Positions 52,846 through 62,471 of a stretch of DNA of 64,000 nt are shown here, in pieces; position 1 is the stretch's first letter; the number at the start of each line of letters is the position of its first letter. A program made the translations under genes and the position numbers. Under the pieces are notes generated by a model that was not told where the DNA came from, made no database searches, and saw only the letters and a program-made list of their open reading frames with translations. The stretch is from HXMU1420-13 sp965228545 (GTDB taxonomy: Bacteria > Bacteroidota > Rhodothermia > Balneolales > Balneolaceae): the NCBI GenBank assembly GCA_965228545.1, contig OZ245822.1, positions 3,596,001-3,660,000 of the forward strand, read 5' to 3'.

Positions 52846-54747
52846 ATGTGTGGAATAGTTGGTGTTTTTAATTTAGATGGGAACTCGTTCAGCATGACAA
52901 AGCTGGTCGAAATGGCAAGCCAACTCGATCATAGGGGGCCTGATGGTGAGGGGTTTTATCTAAAAGAACATATTGGGTTAGCTCACAAAAGGCTTTCCAT
53001 TCTTGATACATCAAGTAAAGGATCACAGCCCATGACATCTAAGGATGGAAAATGGGTTATTGTATTCAATGGATGCATTTATAACTACAAAGAATTGAAA
53101 GAAGAGCTCAGAAAAAAGGGTCATTATTTCATTTCAGGATCGGATACAGAGGTTATTGTGGAAGGTCTTTCGGCCTATGGACCATCCTTTTTTGAACGAT
53201 TTAATGGCATGTTTGCAATTGGAGCCTGGAATACAGAAGAACAAACCCTCTATCTGAGCAGAGATCGTTTTGGGGTAAAACCACTGTATTATTGGTTTAA
53301 TGGAAAAACGTTGGTTTTTGCTTCTGAGATCAAAGCCATACTTAAACATCCTCAATATGAGATAGACGTTGATCTCAGTGCTCTGAATGAGTATTTCACC
53401 TTTCAGAATTTATTCAGATATAACACCCTGTTCAAAGGCATTGAAATGCTGCCTCAGGCAAATACGGTAAAGATCAATTCACATTCCACCTTTGTTAAGC
53501 ACCAGTCTTGGTGGGATTACGATTTTACCCAGCCTGATATTACCATGTCGTTTGAAGATGCCCAGTCCCGGACACTGCAACTGTTTGAGCAGGCTGTTGA
53601 AAGGCAGATGGTTGCAGATGTTGATGTAGGTTCATATTTGTCAGGTGGAATGGATTCAGGTTCTGTAACAGCTATTGCCTCAAGGCATGTAGATCGCTTA
53701 TCTACATTTACCTGCGGTTTTGATATGAGTGAAGTTAGTGGCAGAGAGGCCAATTTTGATGAACGTCGTGATGCAGAATTGATGGCCAATGCATTTAAAA
53801 CACAACATTTTGAGCAAGTAATGAACGCGGGAGACATTCGATGGTCATTACCTCGTTTAGTATATCATCTTGAAGATCTCAGAGTGGGGATGTCATATCC
53901 GAATTATTACATATCCCGCTTAGCATCAAAGTTTGTAAAGGTGTGTCTTCAAGGAACAGGTGGAGACGAATTATTTGGTGGATACCCTTGGAGGTATTAC
54001 AAAGTGTTTGACTCACTAAGTCAACAAGATTTTTTTGATCAATACTATGGTTTCTGGCAACGAATGGTTCCTGATGAACAGAAAAAAGAACTCTTTACTA
54101 CTCCAGTTTTTAATCAGATCGATCTACATGAGCCCCGTCAAATCTTCGAGCGCGTATTTACGTTTAACAATCAGTTACGCTATGATACACCAGAAGAGCA
54201 CATTCAAAATTCATTATACTTCGAGATAAAAACTTTTTTGAATGGACTTTTGATTGTAGGAGATAAACTATCTATGGCGAATGGACTTGAAGAACGATTT
54301 CCATTTTTAGATAATGACCTGGTAGATTTCGCGCAAAAAGTTCCAATTCGGCATAAACTCGGCAATCTCCAGAAAGAAATTTTGCGAATTAACGAAAACG
54401 AGACTACTGCTGTAAAGCGTAGTATGTCGTATAAAACGTATGATGATGGAAAAAACGTTCTTCGTAAAGCAATGCATCAGCTTATTCCACAATCTATCGT
54501 TGATCGAAAAAAACAGGGATTTTCTGCACCTGATGAAAGCTGGTATAGAGGCGAGAATGCACAATATATCAAAGAACTATTACTAGATAAAGAAACTGCA
54601 TCTGCGGAGTTTATTAATCAAGATTATATTAAGAAAATTGTACATGAGCATATTGATGATCATGTAAACCATCGCTTACTAATCTGGAGTTTTATGAATT
54701 TTGAGTGGTGGTGCAGGATATTCCTACAAGGAGGTAAATTGATTTGA
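52846..54747 (+). CDS. asnB: Asparagine synthase (glutamine-hydrolysing)
   Basis: 633 residues. Cys2 of MCGIVGVFNLDG is the glutaminase nucleophile; LDHRGPDGEGFY, FNGCIYNYKELK and SYLSGGMDSGSVTAIASRH (synthetase PP-loop) complete both domains. In polysaccharide clusters AsnB homologues often amidate uronic acids rather than aspartate, and the local setting favours that role. It starts directly after the aminotransferase stop. Confidence 0.92.
   Translation: MCGIVGVFNLDGNSFSMTKLVEMASQLDHRGPDGEGFYLKEHIGLAHKRLSILDTSSKGSQPMTSKDGKWVIVFNGCIYNYKELKEELRKKGHYFISGSDTEVIVEGLSAYGPSFFERFNGMFAIGAWNTEEQTLYLSRDRFGVKPLYYWFNGKTLVFASEIKAILKHPQYEIDVDLSALNEYFTFQNLFRYNTLFKGIEMLPQANTVKINSHSTFVKHQSWWDYDFTQPDITMSFEDAQSRTLQLFEQAVERQMVADVDVGSYLSGGMDSGSVTAIASRHVDRLSTFTCGFDMSEVSGREANFDERRDAELMANAFKTQHFEQVMNAGDIRWSLPRLVYHLEDLRVGMSYPNYYISRLASKFVKVCLQGTGGDELFGGYPWRYYKVFDSLSQQDFFDQYYGFWQRMVPDEQKKELFTTPVFNQIDLHEPRQIFERVFTFNNQLRYDTPEEHIQNSLYFEIKTFLNGLLIVGDKLSMANGLEERFPFLDNDLVDFAQKVPIRHKLGNLQKEILRINENETTAVKRSMSYKTYDDGKNVLRKAMHQLIPQSIVDRKKQGFSAPDESWYRGENAQYIKELLLDKETASAEFINQDYIKKIVHEHIDDHVNHRLLIWSFMNFEWWCRIFLQGGKLI
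54728..54735 (+). promoter_or_regulatory. Strong Shine-Dalgarno site fixing a TTG start
   Basis: AAGGAGGT, 8 bp before TTG at 54744, inside the end of asnB. It decides the start of the acyltransferase gene, which has no usable ATG. Confidence 0.8.
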
Positions 54748-55250
54748 AAGAATTAGTTGAATCATTTCATCGAATTAGGGATGATATTAGGAAACGATAC
54801 AATAGGGTTCTACCTCTAGGTGATTATTTGAGCGACCGATGGGAAAAAGCTAAGTACTTGGATTTTGGTACAGGATCATCAATTTATGATAGTTCTCTAG
54901 TTTTTGGTGATGTTAAGGTCGGTAATAATACATGGGTCGGTCCATTTACTATATTAGATGGATCTGGGAGCTTAAAAATTGGCGACTTCTGTTCAATTTC
55001 AGCAGGTGTTCAAATATATACTCATGATACTGTTAAATGGGCAATAAGTGGTGGTGAATCAGAGTATGAATATGCGAAAACTATTATTGGGAATAATTGT
55101 TACATAGGACCCAACGTAATAATTGCTAAAGGCGTAACAATAGGTGCTGGGTCAATTATTGGAGCGAACAGCTTTGTAAACAAATCATTTCCCGAGAACT
55201 CAAAAATTGCAGGTAATCCTGCAAAATTAATTCAATCAAATAATGAGTGA
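54744..55250 (+). CDS. Hexapeptide-repeat (LbH) acyltransferase
   Basis: 168 residues, TTG start supported by AAGGAGGT. VFGDVKVGNNTWVGPFTILD, GSGSLKIGDFCSISAGVQIY and TIIGNNCYIGPNVIIAKGVT are left-handed beta-helix repeats, with ASVYTHDT-like IYTHDTVKW holding the catalytic His. Such enzymes acetylate sugar amines or hydroxyls. It overlaps asnB by 4 bp and the next gene by 8 bp, so it is part of the polysaccharide operon. Confidence 0.87.
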   Translation: MKELVESFHRIRDDIRKRYNRVLPLGDYLSDRWEKAKYLDFGTGSSIYDSSLVFGDVKVGNNTWVGPFTILDGSGSLKIGDFCSISAGVQIYTHDTVKWAISGGESEYEYAKTIIGNNCYIGPNVIIAKGVTIGAGSIIGANSFVNKSFPENSKIAGNPAKLIQSNNE

Positions 55251-56409
55251 ACAGTTGAATAAAATTATTTGTAGCAGATGCATTTATGATGACAGAACAC
55301 CATCTATTGATTTTGATGAAAACGGTGTGTGTAATTATTGTCGCATGGTTGATGATCTTATTGAGGAATACGGTACAGGGAAAAAGAAAGGCCAAAAGTA
55401 TATCGATGATGTTATTAGTAATATTAAACTGGCTGGAAAAGGAAAAAAATATGATTGTATAATTGGTGTAAGTGGTGGAACAGATTCATCATATATGGTT
55501 TATTGGGCTCTCGAAAAAGGCTTAAGACCGTTAGCTGTTCATTATGATAATACTTGGAATACATCTATTGCAACTGAAAATATTCGAAAAGTATTGGGTA
55601 AACTGAATGTTGATCTCTACACCCATGTAACTGATAATAGAGAAGCGGACGACATATTTAGAGCTTTTTTTATTGCCGGAGTTCCAGAGATTGAGGCATC
55701 AACTGACTTGGCCCTCGCTGAGACTATGTATAGAGCAGCTTCTAAATATGATGTTAAATATGTGCTCGAAGGTCATTCATTTATTGCAGAGGGTATCACC
55801 CCGCTCGGGAAAAATTATTTTGATGGAAAATACATCAAAAGTATTCATAAGAGGTTTGGTACAATGCCTATGAAAACTTATCCCTTGATGACTTTTGCGA
55901 GATTTTTGCGATGGACATTATTCGGTCAAATCAAGAAGGTGAGGCCATTATGGTATATTAACTACAGTAAAGAAGATGCACGTGCATTTCTAGAAAAAGA
56001 GTTTGGATGGCAATATTATGGTGGGCATCATCTTGAAAACAGGATGACTTCATTCTTTCATAGCATTTATTGCCCCCAAAAATTTGATATTGATTACCGA
56101 AATAACTCATTATCAGCGTCGGTAAGGGCAGGGCATATGTCAAGAGAAGATGCACTTCATGAGTACTATGAGGAAGAGCCATATATCGAGGATGAACTAC
56201 TAGCATATTTTAAAAAGCGTTTAAATTTTACTGATGAGGAATACAATAGAATTATGTCATCAGAGCCTAGATATTGGTATGAATTTCCTACATATAAAAA
56301 ACGGTTCGAACGTCTGAGGCCGTTATTTCATATGCTGATGAAAGCCGATTTAGTTCCGAGAAGTTTTTATATGAAATATTGTTTTCCGGCAGAAAAGAAC
56401 AGATCCTGA
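55243..56409 (+). CDS. N-acetyl sugar amidotransferase (WbpG/PseA family)
   Basis: 388 residues. CSRC and CNYC (Cys10, 13, 30, 33) form a zinc-knuckle pair; GVSGGTDSSY at 76-84 is the PP-loop. WbpG-type enzymes form an acetamidino group on an N-acetyl sugar using ammonia from HisH2/HisF2, which are encoded at 58961 and 56413. The pattern matches the Pseudomonas O-antigen and legionaminic-type pathways. Confidence 0.9.
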   Translation: MSEQLNKIICSRCIYDDRTPSIDFDENGVCNYCRMVDDLIEEYGTGKKKGQKYIDDVISNIKLAGKGKKYDCIIGVSGGTDSSYMVYWALEKGLRPLAVHYDNTWNTSIATENIRKVLGKLNVDLYTHVTDNREADDIFRAFFIAGVPEIEASTDLALAETMYRAASKYDVKYVLEGHSFIAEGITPLGKNYFDGKYIKSIHKRFGTMPMKTYPLMTFARFLRWTLFGQIKKVRPLWYINYSKEDARAFLEKEFGWQYYGGHHLENRMTSFFHSIYCPQKFDIDYRNNSLSASVRAGHMSREDALHEYYEEEPYIEDELLAYFKKRLNFTDEEYNRIMSSEPRYWYEFPTYKKRFERLRPLFHMLMKADLVPRSFYMKYCFPAEKNRS

Positions 56410-56412
56410 ACA

Positions 56413-57168
56413 ATGATTCGTACTCGTATAATACCCTGCCTTCAGCTTATCGATGAATCTCTGGTTAAAACAGTGAAATTCAAAAATCACGGTTATATTG
56501 GTGATCCTATAAACACGGTTAGGATTTTCAATGAATTAGAGGTGGATGAACTTTGCTTTTTAGATATTAGGGCTACATTGCAGAAGCGTACTCCAAATAT
56601 GTCTATTTTGCGTAAAATCGCAAATGAGTGCTTTATGCCACTTTCTTATGGAGGTGGAATTCAAACAGCGGCTCAAGCTTCCGACATTCTGAATACAGGT
56701 TTCGAAAAAGTAGTGTTAAACTCGGTGATACAATCAAACCCACAGGTAGTCACTGAGATTTCAGTTCATAACGGATCGCAAAGTGTGATTGGCTCAATTG
56801 ATGTAAAGAAGAATTTTTTCGGTAAATTTCAGGTCTACACACATGATGGCACCCAAAAAATTAAGACCGATCCTATCGAATACGCCAAGTATCTGGAATC
56901 ACTGGGAGTGGGTGAGATTCTTCTAACCTCGATCGACCGTGAAGGCACTTGGCAGGGATTTGATACCGATATTACAAAAGCAGTATCAGATAAAGTTTCC
57001 ATACCGGTGATTGCAAACGGTGGAGCAGGCTCGGTAGCAGATATTAAGACTGTTGTGCAGCAGGGAGGGGCAAGTGCAGTAGCACTAGGAAGTATGGTGG
57101 TTTATCAACAAAAAGGAATGGGTGTATTGGTTAATTTCCCCGACAAAAAAGAACTAGAAGACATTTAA
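56413..57168 (+). CDS. HisF2-like cyclase subunit for acetamidino sugar formation
   Basis: 251 residues. A TIM barrel: MIRTRIIPCLQLIDESLVKT, FLDIRATLQKRTPNMSIL, LSYGGGIQTAAQASDILNTG and VIANGGAGSVADIKTVVQQG are the two phosphate-binding halves of HisF. Without the rest of the his operon and beside WbpG it is best read as HisF2, the ammonia-delivering partner of HisH2. It follows WbpG by 3 bp. Confidence 0.88.
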   Translation: MIRTRIIPCLQLIDESLVKTVKFKNHGYIGDPINTVRIFNELEVDELCFLDIRATLQKRTPNMSILRKIANECFMPLSYGGGIQTAAQASDILNTGFEKVVLNSVIQSNPQVVTEISVHNGSQSVIGSIDVKKNFFGKFQVYTHDGTQKIKTDPIEYAKYLESLGVGEILLTSIDREGTWQGFDTDITKAVSDKVSIPVIANGGAGSVADIKTVVQQGGASAVALGSMVVYQQKGMGVLVNFPDKKELEDI

Positions 57169-57186
57169 GTTATACAGGGCAAATTA

Positions 57187-58947
57187 GTGTTAAAGATCTA
57201 TTATTTATTGGATAAGACATACAAACGTAGAGCGCTAGTTCTATTGTTGCTTCTAATCTTTGGTATATTACTTGAAGTAATGGGCATTGGGCTAATCTTG
57301 CCGGTACTCACTATTCTGGCAACTGATGATATTGTAGGTGAGTATCCTCAAGTTAAACCTTTAATGGATATGATCGGAAACCCTGATCGAACTCAACTGG
57401 TACAGGTGGCACTTCTAACACTTTTGGGTATATATGTTTTCAAAGGGCTTTACTTGGTATTTTTGGCTTGGAAACAAACTAGTTTTTCTTACGATCTTTC
57501 TGAAAAACTATCATCAGAATTGCATAAAGGGTACATGTCAAAGCCATATGCGTATCATCTAAATCGAAATTCAGCAGATCTTATTCAATATACCACGGCA
57601 GAAATAAGCCAGCTTACTTCGGCTTCTGTCAACTCGTTATTGCTTATTACAGAAGGTGCTGCAATAGCTGGTATATTAGTACTTTTGATAACTATTGAGC
57701 CGTTTGGTGCGTTGAGTGTTATGATTCTTTTTTCACTCATGGCATTAGCATTCTATAAATTGACTCGCAAACGTTTGGCTGTCTGGGGACAGATTCGACA
57801 ACACCACGATACACTTCGAATACAATATCTTTTGCAGAGTTTTGGCGGTATTAAGGATATTCTACTACTTGGAAAGGCTAATTATTTCACCAAAAATTTT
57901 ACTAAAAACAATAAAATATCCTTTAAGATAAACACTAAGTTTACAACATTACAGTCAGTTCCTAGGTTATGGTTCGAGGTTATTGGCGTAATTGCACTTG
58001 TATGTTTGATCTTTGTTCAACTCGCTAAGGGTTTGAGTCTTCAGCAAATGCTCCCCACACTTGCAGTGTTTGTAGCAGCAGCATTTCGAATAATTCCCTC
58101 TTTAAACCGAATTATGGGTTCTATACAGACTATTCGATATGCCAACCATTCAATAAACATCATTTATGATGAGTTTGAAAAGTTAAATGATGAACAGAAT
58201 GAAATGCGATTCGAAACAACTAACGAAAAACTACCTTTCGAACAACGAATAGAATTGAACGGGGTCAAATTCAAATATGATAATAGCGAAGAGGATACGT
58301 TGGATCTCAGCCTTAATATAGAGAAAGGTACTATGGTAGGGTTTGTTGGTGAAAGTGGGGCAGGAAAAAGTACAGTTATAGATGTGATTTTAGGACTTTT
58401 AGACCCCTATGAAGGAACAGTAAAGGTGGATGGGTTAGATATCAGAACCTGCAAACGAAAATGGCAGAATCAAATCGGTTATGTACCCCAAAGCATATAT
58501 TTTACAGATGATACACTGCGAAATAATATCGCTTTTGGTCTGGAAGCTGAAAAAGTTGACGAAAACAAGGTTTTAAAAGCAATAGAGATGGCTCAGCTCG
58601 GAAGTTTTCTTGAACAATTACCTGAAGGTTTAGATACCGTAATAGGCGAAAACGGTGTGCGTATTTCTGGTGGCCAGCGCCAAAGAATTGGAATTGCTAG
58701 GGCCTTATACCACGATCCAAGTGTTTTAGTTCTAGACGAGGCAACATCTGCGCTAGACAATAAAACTGAAGATAATATAATGAAGGCAATTAATGCACTT
58801 CATGGTACTAAAACAATCATCATCATTGCTCACAGATTAAGAACAGTGGAGCAATGCGATCATTTGTTCTTACTTGAAAAAGGACATCTTAAAGAGAAAG
58901 ATCCTAATCTTGATGAACTTGATAGGAAGGCAATCAGTAATTCATAA
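57187..58947 (+). CDS. ABC-type lipid-linked oligosaccharide flippase (PglK-like)
   Basis: 586 residues with a GTG start. About six membrane segments (LLLLIFGILLEVMGIGLILP, LVLLITIEPFGALSVMILFS), then an ATPase domain with Walker A GESGAGKST, signature ISGGQRQRIGIARALYHDP, Walker B VLVLDEATSAL. It flips lipid-linked glycans across the inner membrane, as PglK/MsbA types do. It separates hisF2 and hisH2, an arrangement that usually has those genes adjacent. Confidence 0.88.
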   Translation: MLKIYYLLDKTYKRRALVLLLLLIFGILLEVMGIGLILPVLTILATDDIVGEYPQVKPLMDMIGNPDRTQLVQVALLTLLGIYVFKGLYLVFLAWKQTSFSYDLSEKLSSELHKGYMSKPYAYHLNRNSADLIQYTTAEISQLTSASVNSLLLITEGAAIAGILVLLITIEPFGALSVMILFSLMALAFYKLTRKRLAVWGQIRQHHDTLRIQYLLQSFGGIKDILLLGKANYFTKNFTKNNKISFKINTKFTTLQSVPRLWFEVIGVIALVCLIFVQLAKGLSLQQMLPTLAVFVAAAFRIIPSLNRIMGSIQTIRYANHSINIIYDEFEKLNDEQNEMRFETTNEKLPFEQRIELNGVKFKYDNSEEDTLDLSLNIEKGTMVGFVGESGAGKSTVIDVILGLLDPYEGTVKVDGLDIRTCKRKWQNQIGYVPQSIYFTDDTLRNNIAFGLEAEKVDENKVLKAIEMAQLGSFLEQLPEGLDTVIGENGVRISGGQRQRIGIARALYHDPSVLVLDEATSALDNKTEDNIMKAINALHGTKTIIIIAHRLRTVEQCDHLFLLEKGHLKEKDPNLDELDRKAISNS

Positions 58948-58960
58948 TTAACATAAGCAC

Positions 58961-59566
58961 ATGATCACCATTATCGATTACGGAATGGGTAATCTCGGAT
59001 CCGTTCATAATATGTTCAAACGTATCGGAGTAGTATCAAAAGTTACCTCCGATTTGGATGAAGTTTCAAAAGCAACAAAGATTTTATTACCAGGAGTGGG
59101 AGCCTTTGATAACGCAATGAATCGAATAAATAAATCCGGACTTCGAGAAATATTGGATAAAAAGGCTTTGGAAGAGGGAATACCCATTCTAGGTATTTGC
59201 CTTGGCATGCAATTACTTACTAGAGGTAGTGAAGAGGGATCGGTACCTGGATTTGGTTGGATTCCTGCAGATACAATTAAGTTTAAAGCTAACCCAAAAT
59301 TAAAAGTACCTCATATGGGTTGGAATTTGGTATACCCCGAAACAAAAAGCAAACTTACAGAAACTCTACCGGAAGAGTCTAGATTCTACTTTGTTCATTC
59401 TTATCATGTTACTGTAGATTCTAATGAAAATTCAATATTAAAAACCAACTATGGTGTATCATTTGATTCCGCCATTCAAAAAGACAACATTTACGGAACT
59501 CAGTTTCATCCTGAAAAAAGCCATAAATTTGGTATGGAATTGCTGAGAAGTTTCTCGAAAATTTAG
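58961..59566 (+). CDS. HisH2-like glutamine amidotransferase
   Basis: 201 residues. The triad is complete: Cys80 (GICLGMQLL), His183 and Glu185 (QFHPEKSH). VITIIDYGMGNLGSVHNMF is the HisH start. Paired with HisF2 it releases ammonia from glutamine for the WbpG amidotransferase. It is three genes after WbpG in the same operon. Confidence 0.9.
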   Translation: MITIIDYGMGNLGSVHNMFKRIGVVSKVTSDLDEVSKATKILLPGVGAFDNAMNRINKSGLREILDKKALEEGIPILGICLGMQLLTRGSEEGSVPGFGWIPADTIKFKANPKLKVPHMGWNLVYPETKSKLTETLPEESRFYFVHSYHVTVDSNENSILKTNYGVSFDSAIQKDNIYGTQFHPEKSHKFGMELLRSFSKI

Positions 59567-59574
59567 AATTGTTT

Positions 59575-60288
59575 ATGCATGACTTTCACTTCACATTTGA
59601 TAACCTAGAGCGACAATATAAATCGGCTTTAGAATATGGGTATAGCTTTATAACTTGTAAAGAGTATTATGATGCGATAAAACCTATTAATGCAAAAACA
59701 ATTGTAAATAGAATTGATGTTGATTTCTCTTTAAAAAAAGCAAGGAGACTCGTAGAGCTTTTCAATAACATTGGGCTCAAAGGGAGTTTTTTTATAAGAC
59801 TACATGCACCTGAGTATAACCCATTCTCGTTTGAATCTTATAAAATCATTAAGCTGATGATTCAAACTGGTCATGAAATTGGATATCATAGTGAAATAAT
59901 AGATCAAGCAGCAATTTGGGGGGAAGATTCTAGAAAGTGTTTAATTCGCGATATAAAAACATTTGAAACTATGTACAACATTAAGCTCTATGGAGTTGCT
60001 AGCCATGGCGGAATGACCGGACTAAATAATCTGGATTTTTGGAAAGAGCATACACCTAAAGAGTTTGGCCTTGATTATGAGGCATATGATAAAGATCGTG
60101 GTTTAGATTTGTTTGATAAATCTTTCTATATCAGTGATTCGGAATGGACCCGTTGGAAATGTTACGATAAAGGTATACGAAGAAATGGGGATCATCGTAC
60201 CTTTGAAGAGCACCTAAAAGATGGTCACAAACTCATTTATTTGCTAATACACTCAGATACATACTTCGACCATCATTTTTATGAGTAA
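59575..60288 (+). CDS. Polysaccharide deacetylase-like (NodB-type) protein
   Basis: About 237 residues from ATG 59575; a TTG at 59569 is also possible. TIVNRIDVDFSLKKARRLVE has the Asp motif and TGHEIGYHSEIIDQ the metal-binding His-x(3)-His-like site; EWTRWKCYDKGIR and HKLIYLLIHSDTYFDHHF follow. It probably deacetylates an N-acetyl sugar or acts on the polymer. It overlaps the next gene by 8 bp. Confidence 0.78.
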   Translation: MHDFHFTFDNLERQYKSALEYGYSFITCKEYYDAIKPINAKTIVNRIDVDFSLKKARRLVELFNNIGLKGSFFIRLHAPEYNPFSFESYKIIKLMIQTGHEIGYHSEIIDQAAIWGEDSRKCLIRDIKTFETMYNIKLYGVASHGGMTGLNNLDFWKEHTPKEFGLDYEAYDKDRGLDLFDKSFYISDSEWTRWKCYDKGIRRNGDHRTFEEHLKDGHKLIYLLIHSDTYFDHHFYE

Positions 60289-61330
60289 TACCGAAGTAAA
60301 GAGGATTCGTATTGAATTACTGGAGTCACAGCGCAGAAGGGCACTGGAGGTCATTGAAAAAGGACACCTCGCTGAAGGGGAAGCAAAAGAGGAATTATCG
60401 GAGAAGCTGTCAGGGTTATTTAACAGGAAATATGTGGTGCTTGTCAGTAATGGTTTTTCAGCGATCCTTGCTTCGTTAATGGCTCATTTTGGCGATAAAC
60501 CGCAAAAGGTTGTTACGGTCTCCGGCGGTACCTGTTTCGCAATGGTAAATGCCATTAAAGCTTCCGGCTCTGAACCAGTATTTGCCGATCTTGATTTAAA
60601 GACAGCAAGTCCCTCAATAAAACAGCTAAAATTACTGAAAGATACTGCGCAGGCAGCTGTGATCCCGAACCACTTTGGACTGATAAGTGAGTGCAATCGA
60701 AGTGGCCTGGGTGACATGTTTCTGATCGAAGATGCAGCGCAGTCGTTTTCTAGTTCAAGGTTTCAAAAAAGCAAAGCAGATGTAACAATCCTTTCTTTTT
60801 ATCCAACCAAGATCATTAACGGGATCGATGGAGGTGCTGTTCTGACTGATGAGGAGGAACTTTATAAAAAAATACAGTCGCTTGTCTCCTATGACGATCA
60901 GTTTACCTATGAAGATCAAGGTAGGTTAAATCTCAAACTAAGCAATGTAAACGCAGCCTTTGCGCTTGGAACGCTAGACCACTTAGTAGAACTTGAGAAC
61001 TCATTAAAGAACACATATCGTGTACTTTCTGCAGAATTGCAATCCAGAAATATTCATGTTTTAGAACCCATAGAAGGTGAGATACCAACAAAACTCATTC
61101 TAAAGTGTTACTCTGAAAAAGTAAGAGATCAAAATGTGGCCTATTTTAAGAAATGTGAAATTGGAGTATCCAGAGAATTGTCGTGGTTGTTAAGAAAACA
61201 GGATAGTAAAAAGAAATTTCCAGGAACAGCCGAATTAATTAATACCACATGTTCATTACCCTTACATCCTTTTTTAACTGAAAGTGAAATCGTAACTATA
61301 GTGAATGCAATAAGAGTCCATGAGCATTGA
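60281..61330 (+). CDS. Second DegT/DnrJ/EryC1/StrS family aminotransferase
   Basis: 349 residues. LSFYPTKIINGIDGGAVLT carries the PLP Lys177; EDAAQSFSSSRFQKSKADVT and VTVSGGTCFAMVNAIKASGS are family motifs. It shows less similarity to the first DegT gene than copies of a duplication would. Codon use and GC look higher than in the AT-rich genes just before it, suggesting a separate origin for this part of the cluster. It overlaps the deacetylase and GNAT genes. Confidence 0.85.
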   Translation: MSNTEVKRIRIELLESQRRRALEVIEKGHLAEGEAKEELSEKLSGLFNRKYVVLVSNGFSAILASLMAHFGDKPQKVVTVSGGTCFAMVNAIKASGSEPVFADLDLKTASPSIKQLKLLKDTAQAAVIPNHFGLISECNRSGLGDMFLIEDAAQSFSSSRFQKSKADVTILSFYPTKIINGIDGGAVLTDEEELYKKIQSLVSYDDQFTYEDQGRLNLKLSNVNAAFALGTLDHLVELENSLKNTYRVLSAELQSRNIHVLEPIEGEIPTKLILKCYSEKVRDQNVAYFKKCEIGVSRELSWLLRKQDSKKKFPGTAELINTTCSLPLHPFLTESEIVTIVNAIRVHEH

Positions 61331-61763
61331 ATTAATCAAAGCAACAATATCAGATAGTTCATTTATTCTTCGGGCAGCTCTAGATCTTAGCGATGATAGA
61401 ATTATAAATGAGACTAATTTTGAACCATACTTGAACAATGTAATTATTAATGAGTGCAGTGACGTCTGGTTAATAACCTCAGAAAAAGAAAAGGCAGGAT
61501 ATGCGTTATTGAACCGAATGCCTATGCTTAGGTTCAGGGGTTATTGTGTCGAAATTGAAGAAATTGTAATTGTTAAAGAGCATAGAAATAAAGGATTAGG
61601 TAAGGAATTTTTAAGGCGTCTTATCAAACACTACCATAAAGATAGTTTAGTTAGAAAAATATCAATCAAAACCGATGATACTGAGGGCTCAGCACGGTTA
61701 TATGAGCGGATATTTGACAAAACAGGAATGATGTACTACCAACAATATCTAAACAAGGTTTAA
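61320..61763 (+). CDS. GNAT-family N-acetyltransferase
   Basis: 147 residues. VEIEEIVIVKEHRNKGLGKE is the acetyl-CoA-binding motif, and the C-terminal YERIFDKTGMMYYQQYL is usual for the fold. It could N-acetylate the amino sugar made by the DegT enzyme 11 bp overlapping upstream; this is inference from position. Confidence 0.82.
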   Translation: MSIELIKATISDSSFILRAALDLSDDRIINETNFEPYLNNVIINECSDVWLITSEKEKAGYALLNRMPMLRFRGYCVEIEEIVIVKEHRNKGLGKEFLRRLIKHYHKDSLVRKISIKTDDTEGSARLYERIFDKTGMMYYQQYLNKV

Positions 61764-62471
61764 ATGATAATCACAATTCACCAGCCTGATTTCATGCCAT
61801 GGTATGGTTTTTTTCGTAAGATATATCATGCAGATATCTGGGTGGTTTTGGATCACACAGAAAATAACCCACGAGAAGCTGCTTTCTGGGGAAGAAGAGT
61901 CAAGGTCCTGGTGAATGGACAGGAGCACTGGCTTTCTATTACGCTAAATAAACCAGAAGAGAAAGGCAGAATTGGAATACCAGTTCATGATATGACGCTT
62001 AATCTCCAGAATCGTAAAGCACTTCAGAAGTTAAAAAAAACGGTGCAGATGGCCTACAGCAAAGCACCGTTCTTTGATGAATATGCGTATCTGCTTGATG
62101 ATTATTTTGACTCTGATGAGCCGAAGATGATGCCAAGGAATATGAACTTCATCAAAGAAATGATGAAAATATTAGGATGTGATACAAAGCTGGTCTACAG
62201 TTCTGATCTCAACCCAAAGGCATCCTCAACTGAAATGCTGGTTGAGATCATACAGTCCATGAATGGTGATGTTTACTTGTCTGGTACAGGTGCTGATGGT
62301 TATCAGGATGTGAGTCTGTACAAAGATAATGGCATTGAAGTGATCTTCAATAAATTTGATCATCCCACCTACGAGCAGCTGCTTACGGACGACTTTGTGC
62401 CGGGATTAAGTATACTGGATATGTTATTTATGAAGGGGCCGGATTTCATAATAGAACATCTGGAGAAGTAA
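61764..62471 (+). CDS. WbqC-like family protein
   Basis: 235 residues. MIITIHQPDFMPWYGFFRKI, VVLDHTENNPREAAFWGRR and SSTEMLVEIIQSMNGDVYLS match the WbqC-like family found in O-antigen and capsule clusters, whose enzymatic role is not established. It follows the GNAT gene with no gap and overlaps the glycosyltransferase by one base (TAATG). Confidence 0.85.
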   Translation: MIITIHQPDFMPWYGFFRKIYHADIWVVLDHTENNPREAAFWGRRVKVLVNGQEHWLSITLNKPEEKGRIGIPVHDMTLNLQNRKALQKLKKTVQMAYSKAPFFDEYAYLLDDYFDSDEPKMMPRNMNFIKEMMKILGCDTKLVYSSDLNPKASSTEMLVEIIQSMNGDVYLSGTGADGYQDVSLYKDNGIEVIFNKFDHPTYEQLLTDDFVPGLSILDMLFMKGPDFIIEHLEK

